Made by a program: the position numbers and the translations under genes | Origin: JBBDST01 sp040904765 | Lineage (GTDB): Bacteria > Actinomycetota > Nitriliruptoria > Nitriliruptorales > Nitriliruptoraceae | Assembly (NCBI GenBank): GCA_040904765.1 | Contig: JBBDST010000026.1 | Location: forward strand, 62,001-126,000 | Reading direction: 5' to 3' | Length of the DNA stretch: 64,000 bases | Shown: positions 8,561-16,491 of the stretch, in pieces | How the letters are laid out: each line of letters begins with the position of its first letter | Numbering within the stretch: position 1 is the stretch's first letter | The notes under the pieces: generated by a model | What the model saw: only the letters and a program-made list of their open reading frames with translations | Database searches by the model: none | What the model was told of the DNA's origin: nothing

Positions 8561-9532
8561 ATGTTGGGTGTTGTTTTGATCACCGGCGACGATGAGCTGC
8601 TGCTGTTGCGCGCCACCGAAGCAGTGATCGCAAAACGTACCGCCACGTTTGCTGACATGGAGTGGCAGCAGTACGACATCGCAGAGTTGGACCAGCTACC
8701 GGAACTGCGCACAGCATCCCTGTTTGCCACCAGAGCTGGAGTGGTTTTACGCGGCGTTGAAGCCGTGAATGCAACCCTAAAAACGGCGTTAGAAGAGTAT
8801 GTCGCCGACCCGTCACCCGATTCGGAATTGGTGTTAGTGGCGCACGGGGTAGGCAAAATTCCCACACTGGTAAAACGGGCAAGCGCTGCAGGTGAACGTA
8901 TTGAAGTGAAAACGCCAGCGCAGTGGGACGACCGCGGGTGGGATCAACTGGTCACAGACGAGTTTCGCCGGCTTGATCGCGCCTGTGATGCCGGCGCAGT
9001 CGCAGCACTGCGCGAGTATGCCGGGATGTCGCCGACCCAAATCGCCTCACAGGTACGCACTGTTGTGGCGTCGTCAAGCGAATCACCAGTGACCCGCGCA
9101 CAGGTTGAGGCGGTGTTGACCGTCGTGGCTGAGGCTGGGGCGTTTGCGGTGGCTGATGCCTACGTGGGACGTGATCCTGCCGCTGCGATTGTGGCGGTGC
9201 GTGCAGCGATGCGTGCCGGCGTTGCACCACTTGCGATTGTGGGTGCGCTGACCTGGCGGACACGCCAGTTGCTGTTGGCGCGTGGTGGTGCAAGCGCCAA
9301 AGAAGCCGGAGTGCGTTCGGAGGGTCAGTGGCGACGGGCCAAGCAGGATGCTGCCGGGTTTACGCCAGGGGAGTTGGCGTGGTGCCATGACCGGTTAGCA
9401 CAGTTAGATATCGATTTGAAATCGGTCGATGCTGCCGATGCGGTGGTGCTAGAGATCGGTGTGTTAGAGATTGCGACTAGCCGGAGCGTTTCGGCCCCGT
9501 TTAACCCGCTTGCAGGCAAGTCCCGCCAGTAG
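8561..9532 (+). CDS. holA: DNA polymerase III delta subunit
   Basis: A 323-residue protein with the HolA layout: an N-terminal AAA-like domain starting LITGDDELLL, a degenerate nucleotide site, and a C-terminal helical collar domain with the LTWRTRQLLLARGG segment typical of delta subunits. In the clamp-loader complex, delta opens the beta sliding clamp. AGGAG lies just before the ATG. Its place next to rpsT (convergent) and in the comEC-holA-rpsT-lepA order supports the call; here comEC and holA are split by the 7-kb liv operon. Confidence 0.88.
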   Translation: MLGVVLITGDDELLLLRATEAVIAKRTATFADMEWQQYDIAELDQLPELRTASLFATRAGVVLRGVEAVNATLKTALEEYVADPSPDSELVLVAHGVGKIPTLVKRASAAGERIEVKTPAQWDDRGWDQLVTDEFRRLDRACDAGAVAALREYAGMSPTQIASQVRTVVASSSESPVTRAQVEAVLTVVAEAGAFAVADAYVGRDPAAAIVAVRAAMRAGVAPLAIVGALTWRTRQLLLARGGASAKEAGVRSEGQWRRAKQDAAGFTPGELAWCHDRLAQLDIDLKSVDAADAVVLEIGVLEIATSRSVSAPFNPLAGKSRQ

Positions 9533-9562
9533 CCGAAAGGACACGAAACGGTCAGCGGGTTA

Positions 9563-9826
9563 TTACGCCAACGTCTGGAGGCGTTTGGCCATCCCGGACT
9601 TTTTGTTGGCGGCCGTGTTCTTGTGAAGAATGCCCTTGGTCGCAGCTTTGTCGAGTGCACGCGCAGCAATGTCGTATGCGCTTTTCGCAGCGTCGCGGTC
9701 GCCCGCATCGGCGGCTGAACGGAACGTACGAATGTAGGTACGCAGGCTTGATCGCACGGCACGGTTACGTTCGAAAGCCGCGAGGTTTTGCCGGTTCCGC
9801 TTGATCTGTGACTTGATGTTCGCCAT
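9563..9826 (-). CDS. rpsT: 30S ribosomal protein S20
   Basis: An 87-residue, Lys/Arg-rich helical protein beginning MANIKSQIKRNRQ, with the typical S20 C-terminus IHKNTAANKKS-type segment. It binds 16S rRNA in the small subunit. It is convergent with holA, 30 nt apart. A possible promoter (TTGCCG, 18 nt, TACCCT on the minus strand, -10 at 9957-9952) would give a leader of about 125 nt, which fits a gene often controlled through its mRNA leader. Confidence 0.97.
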   Translation of the reverse strand: MANIKSQIKRNRQNLAAFERNRAVRSSLRTYIRTFRSAADAGDRDAAKSAYDIAARALDKAATKGILHKNTAANKKSGMAKRLQTLA

Positions 9827-10007
9827 GCGTTCGTTGCTCTCCTCGAAAAACTATGTGCGTGACGCACACGGCGCCGCTGTGCGGCAGACGGTTCCGGCGT
9901 TTCGTAAGCCGGTTACGAGCGCACCACGTGTTGGATGCGTGTTAGAGGCAAAGGGTAGCAGTTGTTTTGAACCGGCGGCAACCGCAGGTTTTTGTTGGGA
10001 AACGCAA

Positions 10008-10030
10008 GAAGCCCCGCATAGCGGGGCTTC
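10008..10030 (-). terminator. Intrinsic terminator after the cold-shock gene
   Basis: Perfect 10-bp stem (10008-10017 and 10021-10030) with a 3-nt loop. On the minus strand it is followed by TTGCGTTT. It lies 53 nt after the cold-shock gene stop. Confidence 0.8.
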
Positions 10031-10083
10031 GCGACGACCGTAAGTGACGAACGCGCGTCCTTTTAGGGTCGTTTCAGGCTTGC

Positions 10084-10287
10084 TCAGACCGGGCGGACGT
10101 CGCTTGCCTGTGGGCCTTTTTGACCCTGGGTTACCTCGAATTCGACCTTTTGGCCTTCATCGAGTGACTTATACCCGTCGACCATGATCGCGGAGAAGTG
10201 GACAAAAAGGTCCTCGCCTCCAGAGTCGGGCTGAATGAACCCATAACCCTTGTCGGCGTTGAACCACTTAACGGTACCTTCTGGCAT
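10084..10287 (-). CDS. Cold-shock domain protein (CspA family)
   Basis: A 67-residue single cold-shock domain with RNP1 KGYGFI (13-18) and RNP2 LFVHF (27-31), the standard nucleic-acid-binding motifs. It acts as an RNA chaperone or antiterminator in the cytoplasm. It is monocistronic with its own terminator. About 200 nt separate it from the divergent lepA; this includes a 10-nt palindrome (10368-10377) of unknown role, and the space allows the long leader usual for csp genes. Confidence 0.96.
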   Translation of the reverse strand: MPEGTVKWFNADKGYGFIQPDSGGEDLFVHFSAIMVDGYKSLDEGQKVEFEVTQGQKGPQASDVRPV

Positions 10288-10494
10288 TATGTATTTCCCT
10301 ATGTGACTAATCCGTATCGGGTAGTTCCCAGTATGGGGAACGCGACACCCCGTTCGGATGCTTAGTCACTGTACAGTTTGTGCCGTCTGAACGCACGACC
10401 GATTTTTTGTCGGTCAGATCCCGCCTAACGGTTCGGTGGCGCCGCTACGCTCGTGGTTCTGCGCGTCGGCGTCGACGCCTGTAGTGAAAGATCA

Positions 10495-12357
10495 GTGAGT
10501 CTCGTGTCTGTACCTGTCGCGAACATCCGCAATTTCTGCATCGTGGCTCACATCGACCACGGCAAATCGACGTTGGCTGACCGGATGCTGCAACTCACCG
10601 AACTGGTTGATCCGCGACTGATGCGTGCGCAGTATCTCGACAAGATGGATATTGAGCGTGAGCGGGGTATCACCATTAAGGCACAGACTGCCCGTCTGCC
10701 CTACAAGCCGCTGGGTGATGTTGGCGAGACATACCTGTTGAATCTGATTGATACACCGGGGCACGTTGACTTTTCTTATGAGGTTTCCCGTGCGTTGAAT
10801 GCGTGCGAAGGGGCGGTTCTGCTTGTTGACGCTGCACAAGGGATGGAAGCGCAAACGATCGCGAATTTGTATCTGGCGCTTGAAGCCGATCTTGAGATCA
10901 TTCCGGTGCTGAACAAGATTGACCTACCGTCAGCAAGGCCTGATGACATTGCCCGCGAGATCGCGTCAATCATCGGCGGTAAACCTGAAGATGTGTTGCG
11001 GATCTCCGCGAAAACTGGCGAAGGTGTCGGCGCGGTGCTTGACGCAGTCGTTGACCGTGTTCCTGCCCCCACAGGGGCGGCAGATGCGCCCGCACGGGCA
11101 CTCATTTTTGACTCACAGTACGACTCTTACCGCGGCACGGTCGTGCATTTTCGGGTGTTTGACGGTGAATTGAAACCTGGCGACAAAATTCGATTTTTAG
11201 CGACCGGTCACGAAACAGTAATTGATGACCTGGCTGTGTTTGCGCCAGAAGAAACCCCGATCGGTTCGCTTGGGGTAGGTGAAGTCGGGATGCTATCGGC
11301 AGCGATTAAAGAAGTTGGGCTTGCCAAAGTAGGCGACACCATCACGCGTGCTACCAAAGATGCACGTAATGTGCCGGCTTTGCCTGGCTACCGCGAACCG
11401 TTACCGATGGTGTTTTCGGGCTTATATCCGATCGATTCGGATGATTTTTCTTCCCTGCGTGATGCCTTAGAGAAGCTGCGGTTAAATGACGCCGCCTTCA
11501 CGTTTGAACCTGAAACGTCGATGGCGCTCGGGTTTGGTTTCCGCTGCGGCTTTCTGGGTTTGTTGCATTTGGAGATCGTCAGCGAACGGATCGATCGCGA
11601 ATTTGGCATCGAACTGGTGGCAACGGCTCCTAGTGTGCGTTACCGGGTCACGTTAGATCAGCCCCCTGATCCTGAAACGAACGAACGCCCGATCGCGTGG
11701 GTATCAAACCCGCAAGACCTGCCAGAATCGAACCGGATTGCTTCGATTGCCGAACCGACAGTGAAGGCAATGATGCTCTTGCCAAGCGCCTATGTCGGCG
11801 CGGTGATGCAACTGTGTGAACGGCGTCGCGGCACTTTGCTTGCGATGGATTATCTCAGCGAAGAACGGGTTGAGCTGCGCTACCAGCTGCCGTTGGCAGC
11901 GATTATCACCGACTTTTTTGATCTGTTGAAATCGATTTCACGCGGCTATGCGTCACTGGATTACGAAGTTGGCGCGTATGTGGAAGCGCCGCTGGTGAAA
12001 GTTGATGTGCTGTTAAATGGCGAACCGGTAGATGCGTTCTCGGCGATCGTGCACCGTGATGAAGCCTACAATTTTGGCCGTTCCATGGTCGACAAGTTGC
12101 GTGAGTTGATTCCCCGGCAACTGTTTGACGTGCCGATTCAGGCTGCCGTTGGCGCCAAAATTATTGCCCGTGAAACCGTGAAAGCCAAACGTAAAGACGT
12201 GCTCGCGAAATGCTACGGCGGTGACGTTTCGCGGAAACGAAAACTGCTGGAGAAGCAAAAAGAAGGCAAGAAACGGATGAAATCGGTCGGCTCTGTTGAA
12301 GTGCCACCAGAAGCGTTCGTGTCAGCGTTGCGCACGCCGACGGTGAAGAACGACTGA
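10495..12357 (+). CDS. lepA: Elongation factor 4 (LepA), ribosome-associated GTPase
   Basis: A 620-residue translational GTPase. It has AHIDHGKST (18-26), DTPGHVDF, NKIDLP, the GFRCGFLGLLHLEI segment of domain IV, and the LepA-specific C-terminus with KKRMK. EF4 acts on stalled or mistranslocated ribosomes. I chose the GTG at 10495 (GAAAG 4 nt upstream); GTG 10504 is equally close to the usual LepA N-terminus, and the frame stays open to GTG 10453. The stop overlaps the hemW ATG by one base. A TACGCT hexamer at 10446-10451 may be the -10 box. Confidence 0.95.
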   Translation: MSLVSVPVANIRNFCIVAHIDHGKSTLADRMLQLTELVDPRLMRAQYLDKMDIERERGITIKAQTARLPYKPLGDVGETYLLNLIDTPGHVDFSYEVSRALNACEGAVLLVDAAQGMEAQTIANLYLALEADLEIIPVLNKIDLPSARPDDIAREIASIIGGKPEDVLRISAKTGEGVGAVLDAVVDRVPAPTGAADAPARALIFDSQYDSYRGTVVHFRVFDGELKPGDKIRFLATGHETVIDDLAVFAPEETPIGSLGVGEVGMLSAAIKEVGLAKVGDTITRATKDARNVPALPGYREPLPMVFSGLYPIDSDDFSSLRDALEKLRLNDAAFTFEPETSMALGFGFRCGFLGLLHLEIVSERIDREFGIELVATAPSVRYRVTLDQPPDPETNERPIAWVSNPQDLPESNRIASIAEPTVKAMMLLPSAYVGAVMQLCERRRGTLLAMDYLSEERVELRYQLPLAAIITDFFDLLKSISRGYASLDYEVGAYVEAPLVKVDVLLNGEPVDAFSAIVHRDEAYNFGRSMVDKLRELIPRQLFDVPIQAAVGAKIIARETVKAKRKDVLAKCYGGDVSRKRKLLEKQKEGKKRMKSVGSVEVPPEAFVSALRTPTVKND

Positions 12358-13604
12358 TGCTCGCCGCTGGCTATCTGCCCACAAACAACGCCTGGCTCGA
12401 TAGCCCGGTTGAGTCGGGAATGCAGGCCGGTTTTGGCGTGTATGTGCATGTGCCGTTTTGTGTGCACCGGTGTGGTTACTGCGATTTTGCGACCGAAGCA
12501 GTTGCAAACCCGGCTGACGCCAACGACCTGTTCGATCGGTATGTCACGGCCTTAACATCCGAGTTGACGGCGCTTGCAACCGGTGCGATTGATCCGCGGC
12601 TTGGGGTGACACGCTGGCCTAAAATCACTTCAGTGTTTGTCGGGGGCGGCACACCGACGATTCTGCCGCCGCAACAGTTAGCTGACGTCATCGGGCATGT
12701 GTGCGCCGTCTTTGACGTCACTGAGGGCTGCGAAATCACCGTCGAATGCAACCCGGAGACCGCAAGTGCACCCCTGTTTGACGCGCTTTTTGCCGCCGGG
12801 GTGAACCGTGTTTCGTTTGGTGCGCAGTCGTTTACACCGTCTGTTTTGGCGACCCTTGAACGGCGGCACACTGCGGGTAGCGTGCCGACTGCGGTGGCGT
12901 TGGCACGCCAAAGCGGCATCACCGATATCAGTGTTGATCTGCTGTATGGCACGCCAGGAGAAACCGACAACGATTTTCGTCACAGCCTAGAACGTGCGAT
13001 CGCCCTTGGAGTGACACACGTGTCGGCGTATGCGCTTACGGTGCATGAGAACACCCCATTTGGCCGTCAGGTAGCAACCGGTGTGCTGCCGGCACCTGAC
13101 CCTGACGTGCAGCGAGATCGTTTCGAACTGGCCCAAGCAGTGCTTGGCGCAGCCGGTTTTGAGGCGTACGAACTGTCAAACTTTGCGCGTGGGCCGGCTT
13201 ACCGCTCGGCACATAACACGCTGTACTGGCGGCACGGAAACTATCTGGGGGCCGGTGTGGGTGCGCACAGTCACGTCAACGGTCACCGCTGGTGGGCGAC
13301 CCGTTCAACACCTGGCTATCTCCAAGCGTGGGAGAATGCGTCGCTTGACGCAGTTCCGTTTACGAACTGGCCTGGCCGCAGCGGCTACGAGGCACTTGAT
13401 GTGGATGAACGAGCACTGGAACGTCTCATGCTTGGATTGCGGGTGGCTGAAGGTATCCATCCTCATGACCTTCCACCGTTGTCGCCCGATGCTCTCGAAG
13501 AAGCGATGCGTCTGGGTTTGGTGGAGACCGCATGTGGACGGGTGCGTTCAACAAGTGAAGGCTGGTTTCTGCTTGATGAGGCCGTTAGGGTCCTTTTCGT
13601 GTGA
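12357..13604 (+). CDS. hemW: Radical SAM heme chaperone HemW (coproporphyrinogen III oxidase-like)
   Basis: A 415-residue protein with the radical-SAM cluster motif CX3CX2C at Cys35, Cys39 and Cys42 (VPFCVHRCGYCDF), GGGTPT, ECNPET and the HemN C-terminal domain. It lacks the extra Cys (CX2CXC) seen in true HemN oxidases, so it fits HemW, a heme-binding chaperone, rather than the anaerobic oxidase. It is translationally coupled to lepA (TGATG), the classic lepA-hemW pairing. The ~25-residue N-terminal extension before the barrel is longer than usual. Confidence 0.92.
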   Translation: MLAAGYLPTNNAWLDSPVESGMQAGFGVYVHVPFCVHRCGYCDFATEAVANPADANDLFDRYVTALTSELTALATGAIDPRLGVTRWPKITSVFVGGGTPTILPPQQLADVIGHVCAVFDVTEGCEITVECNPETASAPLFDALFAAGVNRVSFGAQSFTPSVLATLERRHTAGSVPTAVALARQSGITDISVDLLYGTPGETDNDFRHSLERAIALGVTHVSAYALTVHENTPFGRQVATGVLPAPDPDVQRDRFELAQAVLGAAGFEAYELSNFARGPAYRSAHNTLYWRHGNYLGAGVGAHSHVNGHRWWATRSTPGYLQAWENASLDAVPFTNWPGRSGYEALDVDERALERLMLGLRVAEGIHPHDLPPLSPDALEEAMRLGLVETACGRVRSTSEGWFLLDEAVRVLFV

Positions 13605-13623
13605 ATCAGACGTGAGGAAGACG

Positions 13624-14994
13624 ATGACGCCAGTATCAGCAACGTTGCTTGACACGTTTCGTAAAATCGTTGGCGAGCACAACGTGATCACTGACCGTCA
13701 AGTCACCTCGTCTTACACGACCGACTGGACGGGCCGGTGGCACGGTGACACGCCAGCTGTGCTGCGCCCGACTGACGAAATGCAGGTTGCACGGGTGCTG
13801 GCGTTGTGTCACGACGCCGGGTGTGCTGTCGTGCCCCAAGGGGGCAATACGGGACTGGTTGGCGGTAGCGTGCCCCACGAGGGCGAAGTAGTGCTGTCGC
13901 TCACGGGTTTAACAGCCGTTCAACCCATCGATCGTGATGCGATGCAGGTTGTGGTCGGTGCCGGGGTGACCGTTGGAGCGCTCCATGAGCATGTGGCTCG
14001 TGCCGGTCTTGCCTACGGGGTTGATATGGCTTCGCGTGACAGTGCCACGGTGGGGGGCAGTATTGCAACGGACGCCGGCGGGATCCGGGTGGTGCGCTAT
14101 GGCACGACCCGTGCGCAGCTCAATGGTGTGGAGGTTGCTTTGCCGCAAGGGCGGAAGGTAACGCGTCTTGATGCGGTTGCTAAAGACACAGTCGGGTATG
14201 CCTTGCCGCAGTTGTTTGTCGGTTCTGAAGGCACGTTAGGGGTGATTACCCGGGCGCAGCTTAAGGTCGTGCCTCGCTATGACGCCCGGGTGGTTGCGGT
14301 GGTTGCCTTAGAGAGTATTGCGGCTGCGGTGGCGTTTACTCGCCTTGTGCGCGCAGAGCTTGACACGATTGATGCGCTCGAGTTGATGCTGAAAGCCGGG
14401 GTTGATCTGGTGGTTCACCACACCGGCGCTGCACGGCTGTTTGCAGCCGACTATCCGGTGTATGTGCTGATCGAATTGGCGGCAAAACACGATCCGTTCA
14501 CGGATTTGGCTGACGTGTTGAGTGGTTGCGATCTGGTGCTTGATGCGGTGATCGCTACTGATCGGCCGACTCGACAACGCCTGTGGGCGTTGCGGGAAGG
14601 ACACACTGAAGCGATCGGTCAGACGTCGTCAAGGGTGACAAAGTTTGATGTGTCGGTGCCGTTGCCGCGGCTTGATGAGGTGACGGCAGCGCTGTTGCGT
14701 CAGATTGTGGCGCTGAGTCCTGAAACAACTGTGCAGGTGTTTGGGCATCTTGCGGAAGGCAACCTGCACATCAACGTGTGTGATGCACCAAGTGACGATC
14801 AGGCACTGACTGATCTGGTGCTTGGCATGATCGGCGATGTTGGTGGGTCGATCTCGGCTGAACATGGGCTTGGCAGGCAGAAAACGCCGTATTTGCCGGC
14901 GGTTCGTTCGGCTGACGAACGGGCGCTGTATGCAGGTTTAAAAGCGGTGTGTGATCCCGCCGGAATTATGAATCCCGGGGTGATTGTGGCGTGA
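13624..14994 (+). CDS. FAD-linked oxidase (GlcD/D-2-hydroxyacid dehydrogenase family)
   Basis: A 456-residue flavoprotein with the PCMH-type FAD-binding domain (PQGGNTGLVGGSVP, 71-84) and the C-terminal substrate domain ending in a conserved AEHGLGRQK segment. Relatives oxidise D-lactate, glycolate or D-2-hydroxyglutarate. I start it at ATG 13624, where GAGGAAG precedes; the frame is open farther upstream, but that part overlaps hemW. The 19-nt gap suggests it may be read with lepA-hemW. The electron acceptor and substrate are not defined. Confidence 0.9.
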   Translation: MTPVSATLLDTFRKIVGEHNVITDRQVTSSYTTDWTGRWHGDTPAVLRPTDEMQVARVLALCHDAGCAVVPQGGNTGLVGGSVPHEGEVVLSLTGLTAVQPIDRDAMQVVVGAGVTVGALHEHVARAGLAYGVDMASRDSATVGGSIATDAGGIRVVRYGTTRAQLNGVEVALPQGRKVTRLDAVAKDTVGYALPQLFVGSEGTLGVITRAQLKVVPRYDARVVAVVALESIAAAVAFTRLVRAELDTIDALELMLKAGVDLVVHHTGAARLFAADYPVYVLIELAAKHDPFTDLADVLSGCDLVLDAVIATDRPTRQRLWALREGHTEAIGQTSSRVTKFDVSVPLPRLDEVTAALLRQIVALSPETTVQVFGHLAEGNLHINVCDAPSDDQALTDLVLGMIGDVGGSISAEHGLGRQKTPYLPAVRSADERALYAGLKAVCDPAGIMNPGVIVA

Positions 14995-14995
14995 G

Positions 14996-15535
14996 TTAAG
15001 GCAGCTGACCGGCGTAGGCTAAAGCGCGACGAACCAGACGGCTGTGGCCGCTTGACATCTCTTCGGCGATTGCAAGATCGGTGGCTTCCGCGGGGGTGAG
15101 CCACACCAAGTCAAGTGCGTCGTTGGTTGGGGCGAACTCGCCGTCACATGGCACCACGTAGCCAAGCGCTACGGCATGCTGCCGCGGATCGTAAAAACCT
15201 GAGACATCTGGGTCCGGGAAGTATTCGGTGACGGTAAAGGGGGCAATACCGACCGGAATTTGGGGGGACGCGTCGGGGCCTAAGTCTTTGTTGAGGTGGC
15301 GCCATAGGGCTTCACGTAGCGTCTCGCCAAACAGGACCCGGCCCGATACGACTGCCCGTGACACGCTGCCGTCGGCTTGCTGCAGCAACAGCAAACCGAC
15401 TCGGTCGATGCGGCCAAGATGATCCACGCGCACCGGCACGGCTTCGACATATACCAGTGGGACCTGGCTGCGCACAACCGAAATGGTGTCGTCATCAAGC
15501 CAAGCCGATTGAGGGTCAAGCAGATCCCAAGACAT
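14996..15535 (-). CDS. NUDIX-like protein, DUF4916 type
   Basis: A 179-residue protein similar to the actinobacterial DUF4916/NUDIX-fold family. It opens with SWDLLDPQSAWLDDDT and has a hydrophobic core (VGLLLLQQADGSVSRAVVSGR) where the fold's strands should be. A canonical Nudix box (GX5EX7REUXEEXGU) is not evident; a degenerate GRVLFGETLREALWRHL occupies its place, so hydrolase activity is doubtful. It is the downstream partner of the PEBP gene (39 nt apart) and is convergent, 1 nt away, with the FAD oxidase. Confidence 0.75.
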   Translation of the reverse strand: MSWDLLDPQSAWLDDDTISVVRSQVPLVYVEAVPVRVDHLGRIDRVGLLLLQQADGSVSRAVVSGRVLFGETLREALWRHLNKDLGPDASPQIPVGIAPFTVTEYFPDPDVSGFYDPRQHAVALGYVVPCDGEFAPTNDALDLVWLTPAEATDLAIAEEMSSGHSRLVRRALAYAGQLP

Positions 15536-15574
15536 GTTGTGCCTTTTGTGCCGTGCCGGTCTGGACGTCGCGGT

Positions 15575-16033
15575 TTAGCGTTCGAACACACCTTTGATGC
15601 GGTTTTGTTCGATGATGGCGTCAGCATAGGTGTCGAGAAATTCGGTGCGAGTCGGGTTGCCGTCTACTGCACGGTCAAGCGCATACACCCAAAAGTAGTA
15701 GTGGTGTGGGCCGTGACCTTCTGGAGGGAGTGGACCGCCGTAGCCAGGCGTGCCAAAGTCGGTTGGGCCAGGACGAAACTGTTCGTCGGCGTCAGGACCA
15801 AGTTCGGTTGTGTCTGCCGGGATGCCATACAGCACCCAGTGAGTCCAGCCTTGGGGTAGTGGGGCGTCTGGGTCGTGGCAGATCACGGCGAGTTCAACGG
15901 TGCCGTCTGGCACACCAGAGATTGTCAATGTTGGCGACGTGTCGGCCCCAACCTTGGTGTGATCAGCATCCATTTTGCCGTTGTCTGCAAAGTCGCGTGC
16001 TTCGATACGCAAATCTTTGATGTTCAGTCCCAT
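15575..16033 (-). CDS. YbhB/YbcL-type phosphatidylethanolamine-binding family protein
   Basis: A 152-residue PEBP-fold protein with both signature motifs: DPDAP (54-58) and GPLPPEGHGPHHY (100-112). Bacterial members bind small anionic ligands; their physiological role is poorly known. AAAGGAG precedes the ATG, and a TAGCGT hexamer (minus strand, 16080-16075) sits 41 nt upstream as a candidate -10. No signal peptide, so it is cytoplasmic. It is likely read with the following DUF4916 gene. Confidence 0.92.
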   Translation of the reverse strand: MGLNIKDLRIEARDFADNGKMDADHTKVGADTSPTLTISGVPDGTVELAVICHDPDAPLPQGWTHWVLYGIPADTTELGPDADEQFRPGPTDFGTPGYGGPLPPEGHGPHHYYFWVYALDRAVDGNPTRTEFLDTYADAIIEQNRIKGVFER

Positions 16034-16125
16034 CGTTGCTCTCCTTTAGGGCGCAGGTTTGTACGGTTGCGGTCACGCTAGGCCTTACGGGGCCGTTTGA
16101 CTAGTAAACAAATGGGGCCTAGGCG

Positions 16126-16491
16126 TCAATCGCCAGCAAGTTCGTTTGGGTCGATGAGGCCTGCGACGGTGGCGAGCGCACCGGCGGTCGCCACCGCCCG
16201 GTCATACACGGCAGCGAAATAATGTTCGGCGATCTGTTCATGCCCCGGCAGCGGCGGTTTGCCAAGCGAACGGGGTATGGCATCGGGATCTGGGGTGATG
16301 CGCAACTCGGTGTTTTCTTCGCTGAGTAGTTGTGGGTCGCCAAAAAAGGCTGCGGTACGTTCGTTGTTGTTGGGTCGTGGAGCGGGACTACGCCGGCGTG
16401 GCTTGCGGGCGGCACGCGGCTGAGTGGCGGCGCGGGCAGTTTGGGTGGCGTCGCGTTTGCGGGTGCGTGCACGGCTTGGTGGAGGAGTCAT
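16126..16491 (-). CDS. Small basic protein coupled to the SNF2 helicase; unknown
   Basis: A 121-residue protein not recognised. Residues 1-45 are highly basic and Pro/Ala-rich (no cysteines), and residues 50-121 look folded and acidic, with a helical segment (EQIAEHYFAAVYDRAVATAGALATVAGLI). Its ATG overlaps the stop of the SNF2 gene by 4 nt, so it is translationally coupled. In other actinobacteria SNF2 helicases of this class often neighbour a SWIM zinc-finger gene; this product has no CXCX(n)CXH motif and is not that. A DNA- or nucleoprotein-binding accessory role is a guess. Confidence 0.65.
   Translation of the reverse strand: MTPPPSRARTRKRDATQTARAATQPRAARKPRRRSPAPRPNNNERTAAFFGDPQLLSEENTELRITPDPDAIPRSLGKPPLPGHEQIAEHYFAAVYDRAVATAGALATVAGLIDPNELAGD

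Noticed and set aside
13081..13623. N-terminal extension of the FAD-linked oxidase frame up to 13081
   Set aside because: This part overlaps hemW in another frame and has no family similarity; ATG 13624 has its own GAGGAAG ribosome site.
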